Under the pieces are notes generated by a model. The model was not told where the DNA came from. It was given only the letters and a program-made list of their open reading frames with translations, and did not search any database. Both the position numbers and the translations under genes were made by a program. A stretch of 64,000 bases of DNA from an uncultured Sutterella sp. (GTDB lineage Bacteria; Pseudomonadota; Gammaproteobacteria; Burkholderiales; Burkholderiaceae_F): NCBI GenBank assembly GCA_949282745.1, contig CASDQM010000031.1, forward strand, positions 1 to 64,000, written 5' to 3'. Each line of letters starts with the position of its first letter. Position 1 is the first letter of the stretch. Shown here piece by piece: positions 59,917-64,000 of the stretch.

Positions 59917-60946
59917 GCCTCGGCAGAATCGCTTCGACCAGCGACGCCGCGTCGGGGGCCTCGCGCATGAGGCGGCGGACCTCTTCGAAGTCTCTTCGCT
60001 TCAATAGCGGCGTGAGCGTTCGCAAAAGAGCGCCCGCGTTCGGGTCGCCGAGACGCTTGGCCGTGCGAAGGAGGGCGCAACCGTAGACGCGGTTCACGGG
60101 AACGCTCGAGCCCGAGAGAAAGAGGTTCGCGAGCATTTCCATCGCCCCGAAGTGGCCGCCCTCGGCCGCGCGAGCGATCCAGCGCACGGCTTCGCGCTGA
60201 TTGACGGGGACGCGCTGTCCCGCCCAGTGAAGAATCCCGAGACGGTACTGCGCGTCCGTGTCGCCCGAAAGGGCGCTTTCCTTGAGCCAGAATAGTGACG
60301 CGTCGCGGTCTTCGAGCGGTCCGCGCCGCGCGTAGAGACGAAAGAGGAGAAAGGCCGCGTCGCGGTCATGGTCCCTTGCGGCCCGCTCGAGCATGTCTCG
60401 AGCAACCTTGAGCTCTTCTTCCCTGCGCGCCGCGGCAAGGAGCTTCTCCCCCGTTTTTCTCTGCGCCGAGACGACGCCGTGGGCGGCCGCGAGGCGCCAC
60501 CAGTAGAGGGACTTCTTTTCGTCGGGAAATGCGGATTCGTAGAGTCTCGCCGCATCGAGCATCGCTTCGACGCGCCCGAGATAGGCGGCGCGCTCGACGA
60601 GCCGCAGGGCTTTTTCTTCGTCGGGCGGCTCGCCCTCGCCCCGAAGCGCCATGAGCCCCGCAAGGTGCAGGGCTTCGGGCATTTCCTTTTGGAGGGGAGA
60701 GAGGAGAAGATGCCGCGCGCGGGCGAAGCGGCGCGGCTCGTCGGGATTTTTGAGGAGGTGCCGAACGAAGGCGAGGGCGGCGCGGTCGTCTCCGGCCTTG
60801 GCGTCGCGCTCGAGTTGTTCGAGTTCGCGAAGGCGCTCTTCTCCCGAGCGTTCGGGCGTGACGGCGCGCCGCATCCAGGCCCAGTGCGCGAAGTCCTCTT
60901 CGCGCTCATAGGGAAAGGCTTCGCGAAAACGCCCCTTCTTCGGCAT
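59906..60946 (-). CDS. SEL1-repeat protein
   Basis: A 346-residue protein made mostly of SEL1-type (TPR-related) repeats of about 36 residues, with the typical A-x-x-W/L ... A-x-x-L/G spacing (segments such as AVRWIARAAEGGHFGAMEML and SLFWLKESALSGDTDAQYRL). No signal peptide is seen. SEL1 repeats mediate protein contacts; the specific role is unknown. It starts 4 nt after the stop of the membrane protein gene, so it is probably co-transcribed with it. Confidence 0.85.
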   Translation of the reverse strand: MPKKGRFREAFPYEREEDFAHWAWMRRAVTPERSGEERLRELEQLERDAKAGDDRAALAFVRHLLKNPDEPRRFARARHLLLSPLQKEMPEALHLAGLMALRGEGEPPDEEKALRLVERAAYLGRVEAMLDAARLYESAFPDEKKSLYWWRLAAAHGVVSAQRKTGEKLLAAARREEELKVARDMLERAARDHDRDAAFLLFRLYARRGPLEDRDASLFWLKESALSGDTDAQYRLGILHWAGQRVPVNQREAVRWIARAAEGGHFGAMEMLANLFLSGSSVPVNRVYGCALLRTAKRLGDPNAGALLRTLTPLLKRRDFEEVRRLMREAPDAASLVEAILPRRSR

Positions 60947-60949
60947 CGC

Positions 60950-61504
60950 TCAGGGCTTTTCCTTGGGAGGGAGGGGCTTCACGACGGGTTCGGTCGCCCC
61001 TTCGGGAATCGAAATGACGACGCCCGTCGATTCTTCCTGCGCGTCCGTCGGAAGCGGGCTCTTGTCGAACCCGAAGACGTAGAGGCCCATCGCCATCGTG
61101 ATGTTGATCATCAGATAGAGAAGCCAGCCGAGGCCGCCCAAAAGCAGGGGACGCCCCATGGGGAGCTTCGGATAGTCGGCCGGCACGCGGTCGCGGAAGT
61201 AGCCGAGCTGCGTCCAGGCGCCCGTGACGACCCAGCTGCCCCAGAGAACGAGGAGGAAGTAGGGGCCGAGATACTTGATGATGGGCTCGTCGCGGAACAT
61301 GATCTGCATGACGAGGTAGAGCGCGATGAGCCAGAGGCTCGTGCGCACCCAGAAGCGGGAGCTTCGCGCCTTGTCGCGTTCGCCCAGCGCCTCCCAGTTG
61401 TGCGCCTGCAGCAGCCCCCCGAAGACGGGCGTGAAGAGAAGACTGCCGAAGAGCACCCAGACGGGGTTGTAGAGAGGCGGCGTGACGGGCGTTTTGCGGG
61501 CCAT
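60950..61504 (-). CDS. Membrane protein of unknown function
   Basis: A 184-residue protein with about four hydrophobic segments (about residues 13-32, 55-75, 80-100 and 118-138). ATG 61504 is chosen because it starts just before the first hydrophobic segment; the frame upstream to 61639 is not protein-like. The C-terminal tail is acidic and Pro-rich. It shares a transcription unit with the SEL1-repeat gene 3 nt downstream. No family recognised. Confidence 0.65.
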   Translation of the reverse strand: MARKTPVTPPLYNPVWVLFGSLLFTPVFGGLLQAHNWEALGERDKARSSRFWVRTSLWLIALYLVMQIMFRDEPIIKYLGPYFLLVLWGSWVVTGAWTQLGYFRDRVPADYPKLPMGRPLLLGGLGWLLYLMINITMAMGLYVFGFDKSPLPTDAQEESTGVVISIPEGATEPVVKPLPPKEKP

Positions 61505-61658
61505 GATCGATTCGAAAGAAAAAAGGAAAAAATCGGGATGGGTATTGTAGCGGTTGGGACCCGCGCCCGACCGCTCCCGCGCGGGACTTTTGCAAGAGAC
61601 GGTAAGTTTTCCGTCCCCTCCGCAGATTCGCCCCTGCAAGCCCCGGGACGCTCCGCCG

Positions 61659-61664
61659 TATAAT
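61659..61664 (+). promoter_or_regulatory. Consensus -10 box for the lipoprotein gene
   Basis: TATAAT, 38 nt before ATG 61702. An in-frame ATG at 61663 lies inside this box, so the downstream ATG is the better start. Confidence 0.5.
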
Positions 61665-61701
61665 GAAAAGAGTCGCTTTTTCCTGCGGAGTTCTTCTGCC
61701 G

Positions 61702-62193
61702 ATGCGCGCGCGTACCCACCTTCTTCTTATCACGTCGCTTGTCTTCCTTGCGTCGGGCTGCACCACGACCGAGGAGACGTCCGAGGCCGCGGCCCGGGCG
61801 GAACGCCCGGCCGAGACGCCCGTGGGCGTGTGCCTGGCGGTCGATCCCGCGCTTGAGCACTCGCCGCTTTCGGTGACGCTCCATCGACTCGTGGAAAAGA
61901 AGGGACTCAACGTCGTGGCGGGAAGCGCCCCCGTGAGCGCCTGCCGCGTTGAAGTGCGCCTCAAGGGGCGCTGGAACGAATCCTTCACGGAACTCCTCGA
62001 CGCGTCGCTCTCCTACCGGGATCTGCTTACGGGCGAGACCCGGCAGGTCGATCAGCCGCAATCCCTGCGGGAGAACCGGGAAAACGCCTTTTTCGCCAAC
62101 AGCGCCGCGGCGCCCGAAGACGTGCTCCGAAGTCTCGTGGACCGGCTCTTCCCCGACCGCTACAGCCCGAAATTCGTGCGGACGGAAGAGTAA
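61702..62193 (+). CDS. Predicted lipoprotein, function unknown
   Basis: A 163-residue lipoprotein with a signal peptide (MRARTHLLLITSLVFLASGC, lipobox ASGC). The mature part has two cysteines (GVCLAVDPA and VSACRVEV), a compact domain and a basic C-terminal end. I set the start at 61702 because the earlier in-frame ATG at 61663 lies inside a TATAAT box. A remote similarity to the other lipoprotein at 17392 is possible in the cysteine spacing, but I am not certain. Confidence 0.7.
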   Translation: MRARTHLLLITSLVFLASGCTTTEETSEAAARAERPAETPVGVCLAVDPALEHSPLSVTLHRLVEKKGLNVVAGSAPVSACRVEVRLKGRWNESFTELLDASLSYRDLLTGETRQVDQPQSLRENRENAFFANSAAAPEDVLRSLVDRLFPDRYSPKFVRTEE

Positions 62194-62334
62194 GTGAATT
62201 CCCTCTGTGTTCTTACGTATTTTTACGCAAGGAAATCTCGGATCTTCCTCTTTTCGTCGTGTAAAGCCCGCGAGGAACGCTTGATTTCCATCACTGACTA
62301 AGCAAATCACCCAGAATCGTCAGTATTTCCCCTA

Positions 62335-62362
62335 TTGTTTTCACGTAGTAGCTCCCTATAAT
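62335..62362 (+). promoter_or_regulatory. Strong sigma-70 promoter of a candidate small RNA
   Basis: TTGTTT (62335-62340), 16-nt spacer, TATAAT (62357-62362). The start is predicted near 62369. Confidence 0.6.
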
Positions 62363-62368
62363 TCTTCT

Positions 62369-62601
62369 TGTCGATCGATTTGGAAGAGTCGATCACCATC
62401 AAAGGGGAGACCCGGAGATGAAGTTCGGATGAAAGAACTTGATTTACTCATGGGGATGCGTAAGCAAGGGTTTCGTACGAACAACGAATGTCGGCGGTCC
62501 GATGGAGCGTTTCATGAGGGTTTTGGAGACTCCATCCACAGTAACGATCGCCGAACGTTCTCCAGCCTTTTAGGGAGCTTGATCAACGCTCCCTTTTTTT
62601 T
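62369..62601 (+). ncRNA. Candidate structured RNA with strong promoter and terminator
   Basis: A roughly 230-nt transcript supported by a good promoter and the terminator AGGGAGC (62572-62578) / GCTCCCT (62588-62594) followed by eight T residues. Inside, GATCGA (62373-62378) can pair with TCGATC (62389-62394), and GATGGAG (62501-62507) pairs with CTCCATC (62530-62536), enclosed by CGGCG (62492-62496) / CGCCG (62549-62553) and AACG/CGTT. No convincing protein: the only long frame, from 62429, merges into the next gene and is probably chance. I could not match it to a known family. It lies 116 nt before a separately promoted flavoprotein gene. Confidence 0.55.
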
Positions 62602-62667
62602 GCCCGCAGAAAACGCAACCGCCTTCCTTTTTTGCCGCTTCGATCGGTTCCGGAAAACCTCCTTCGC

Positions 62668-62673
62668 TACAAT
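62668..62673 (+). promoter_or_regulatory. Candidate -10 box for the flavoprotein gene
   Basis: TACAAT, 44 nt before ATG 62717 and downstream of the terminator, so the flavoprotein has its own promoter; a CGGTTC -35-like site is 17 nt upstream. Confidence 0.4.
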
Positions 62674-62716
62674 TTTCGGATGTTCCCACCCAATTTCTGA
62701 GAAAGGAGAGACCCTC

Positions 62717-64000
62717 ATGCGCTACGTCATCGTGGGCGGCGTCGCCGTCGGCGTCACCGCCGCCACGCGGCTTCGCCGTTTGGACGAAACGGCCGACATC
62801 GTTCTTCTCGAGCGCGGCGACAAGATTTCCTTTGCAAACTGCGCGCTTCCCTACTACGCGGGCGGGATCGTCCGCTTCGAGCGCCTCTACGCCGCGGACG
62901 CCGCGACGATCTCCGAGCAGTACGCGATCGACATCCGCGAGCGCCACGAAGCGCTTTCGATCGACCGCGCCCGCAAGACGCTCTCGGTGCGAAACCTCGC
63001 GACAAACGAAACCTACGAACTCTCCTACGACAAGCTCATTCTCGCGACGGGCGCCGAACCCGTCTTTCCCGATATCGAAGGCCTTCGCGAAAACGCGCGG
63101 GCGCTCTGGCGGGTGGAGGATGCGCTCGCTCTCGAAAAGGCTCTCTCGGAAAAGCCCGACCTCACGGCGCTCGTCCTCGGAGGGGGCTCCGTCGGGTTGG
63201 AAGCCGCCGAAAACATTGTTCGCCGCGGCGGCACCGCGCACCTCGTGACACGCGGGGCCACGCTTCTCGGAAAGAACGATCCCGCACTCTCGCGGCTATT
63301 CGTTCGTTTCGCCCAAGGGAAGGAAAAGCGCCTTCTCTGGCACTTCGGCGCCACGGCCGCCAAGGTGGAGCGGCTTCCCGACGGAAAGCTCCGCGTCGCG
63401 CTCACGAACGGCGAAACGCTTGAAGTCGACTACCTCCTCTGCGCGGCGGGCGTTCGTCCCCGCTCCGAATTGGCCGCCGAGGCGGGACTCGAACTCGGCC
63501 CCCGGGACACCGTCCGCACGGACCTCCACACCCTCACGAGCGACCCCGACATTCTGGCGGCGGGCGACGTTGCCGCGTCGCTCGATCCCGAGACGCTCGA
63601 GCCGCGTCCCCTGATGCTGGCGGGCTCGGCCGTCCGGTCGGGCCGAAAGGCGGCCGACACGGCCTCGGGGCGCGTGCCCAAGAGTGAACTGCAGCCGCCC
63701 TTCGGGACCCACGTCGTATCGCTTTTCGGCACGGTCTGGGCGTCGACGGGCAAGAACGTCGGAGAGCTTCTTGCCTGCGGGAAGCGTCCCCGTCGGGACT
63801 TCGACGCGGTGACGGTCGTCGCGCGCAATCACGTGGGCTGGTACCCGGGCAGTTCGCCGGTGGTTCTCAAGATTGTCTTTGCGAAGGATGGAAAGCTCCT
63901 CGGCGCCCAGGCGATCGGACGCGAAGGCGCGGACAAGCGCATCGACGTCCTGAGCACGGCCATGCTCTTCGGGGCGAACGTGCGCGATCTGACGAAGCTC
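62717..64000 (+). CDS. CoA-disulfide reductase / NADH oxidase-type flavoprotein (cut by window end)
   Basis: The first 428 residues of a pyridine nucleotide-disulfide oxidoreductase; the C-terminus lies outside the window. The FAD motif VIVGGVAVGVTAATRL is at the N-terminus, and the single redox cysteine is Cys42 in SFANCALPYY, the arrangement of CoA-disulfide reductases and single-cysteine NADH oxidases/peroxidases. The NAD-binding LVLGGGSVGLEAAEN is near residue 154 and the second FAD motif ILAAGDVAAS near 282. ATG 62717 follows AAAGGAGAG. Whether a rhodanese domain follows cannot be seen. Confidence 0.88.
   Translation, partial: MRYVIVGGVAVGVTAATRLRRLDETADIVLLERGDKISFANCALPYYAGGIVRFERLYAADAATISEQYAIDIRERHEALSIDRARKTLSVRNLATNETYELSYDKLILATGAEPVFPDIEGLRENARALWRVEDALALEKALSEKPDLTALVLGGGSVGLEAAENIVRRGGTAHLVTRGATLLGKNDPALSRLFVRFAQGKEKRLLWHFGATAAKVERLPDGKLRVALTNGETLEVDYLLCAAGVRPRSELAAEAGLELGPRDTVRTDLHTLTSDPDILAAGDVAASLDPETLEPRPLMLAGSAVRSGRKAADTASGRVPKSELQPPFGTHVVSLFGTVWASTGKNVGELLACGKRPRRDFDAVTVVARNHVGWYPGSSPVVLKIVFAKDGKLLGAQAIGREGADKRIDVLSTAMLFGANVRDLTKL

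Noticed and set aside
62429..62716. In-frame N-terminal extension of the CoA-disulfide-reductase-like gene
   Set aside because: The frame is open by chance from 62429, but it crosses a strong terminator, while ATG 62717 has AAAGGAGAG and starts the Rossmann fold directly.
1..64000. CRISPR array, tRNA, rRNA, insertion sequence or prophage
   Set aside because: No spaced short repeats, cloverleaf sequence, transposase or phage structural genes were seen in the window.

Overview
The window is about 64 kb of GC-rich DNA (coding regions read with strongly GC-biased third positions). It carries a dense, operon-structured, ordinary chromosomal gene set with no insertion sequence, prophage, integrase, CRISPR array, tRNA or rRNA that I could find. 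The content points to a betaproteobacterium of the order Burkholderiales. A gut- or mucosa-adapted anaerobe or microaerophile of the Sutterellaceae (Sutterella-like) is my best guess: a complete System I cytochrome c maturation operon sits beside exported flavoprotein reductases, an [FeFe]-hydrogenase, a class III (oxygen-sensitive) ribonucleotide reductase, BamC, GlnD and CreA. The taxonomic call is inference from gene content, not a database match.

Layout. 0-2.4 kb: ribB, a MerR regulator, a small membrane protein and a lipoprotein. 2.8-10.1 kb: ccmABCDEFGHI in canonical order on the plus strand. 10.2-12.0 kb: a lipoprotein and a double-domain FKBP prolyl isomerase. 12.2-16.6 kb (minus): an exported respiratory reductase module (triheme cytochrome c, Tat-exported FAD subunit) with its own sensor kinase and response regulator, followed by a nitroreductase. 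17.4-19.9 kb: a lipoprotein, an orphan MazE-like antitoxin, a threonine-synthase-like enzyme and RidA. 20.0-24.8 kb (minus): a NuoF/GltD-like fusion, an [FeFe]-hydrogenase and malate dehydrogenase in one apparent operon, with a divergent PAS/HTH regulator at 25.2 kb. 25.9-35.3 kb (minus): an aminotransferase, GlnD, an unknown protein and a large SNF2 helicase. 35.5-41.3 kb (plus): creA, a PHP phosphoesterase, an M50 protease, a methyltransferase, bamC, two DUF805 proteins and a SlyD-like isomerase. 41.3-42.9 kb: a tandem duplication of a small exported Pro/Gly-rich protein, whose first copy is interrupted by an amber codon. 43-48 kb: a membrane protein, a CYTH phosphatase, a second exported flavoprotein reductase and an MFS transporter. 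48.2-55.7 kb (minus): guaA, guaB and two acyl-CoA synthetase paralogues. 55.9-59.9 kb: a candidate small RNA and the nrdD/nrdG class III RNR locus. 59.9-64 kb: a SEL1-repeat protein, a membrane protein, a lipoprotein, a second candidate structured RNA and the start of a CoA-disulfide-reductase-like flavoprotein cut by the window edge.

How it fits together. The Ccm proteins attach haem to periplasmic c-type cytochromes such as the triheme protein at 12.2 kb. That protein probably passes electrons to the flavoprotein encoded beside it, under a PhnD-type sensor kinase resembling tetrathionate (TtrS-type) sensors. The hydrogenase/NuoF-GltD/malate dehydrogenase operon would link NAD(P)H pools to H2. 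The class III RNR supplies deoxynucleotides without oxygen.

The strongest unusual observation is that the class III RNR is split. The nrdD open reading frame ends after a zinc-site region and lacks the glycyl-radical segment. A separate 62-residue ORF with its own strong ribosome binding site, in another frame, carries a sequence that looks exactly like that missing segment. Other points worth following are the two candidate structured RNAs, the amber-interrupted paralogue, the NuoF/GltD fusion beside the [FeFe]-hydrogenase, and several palindromic operator candidates.
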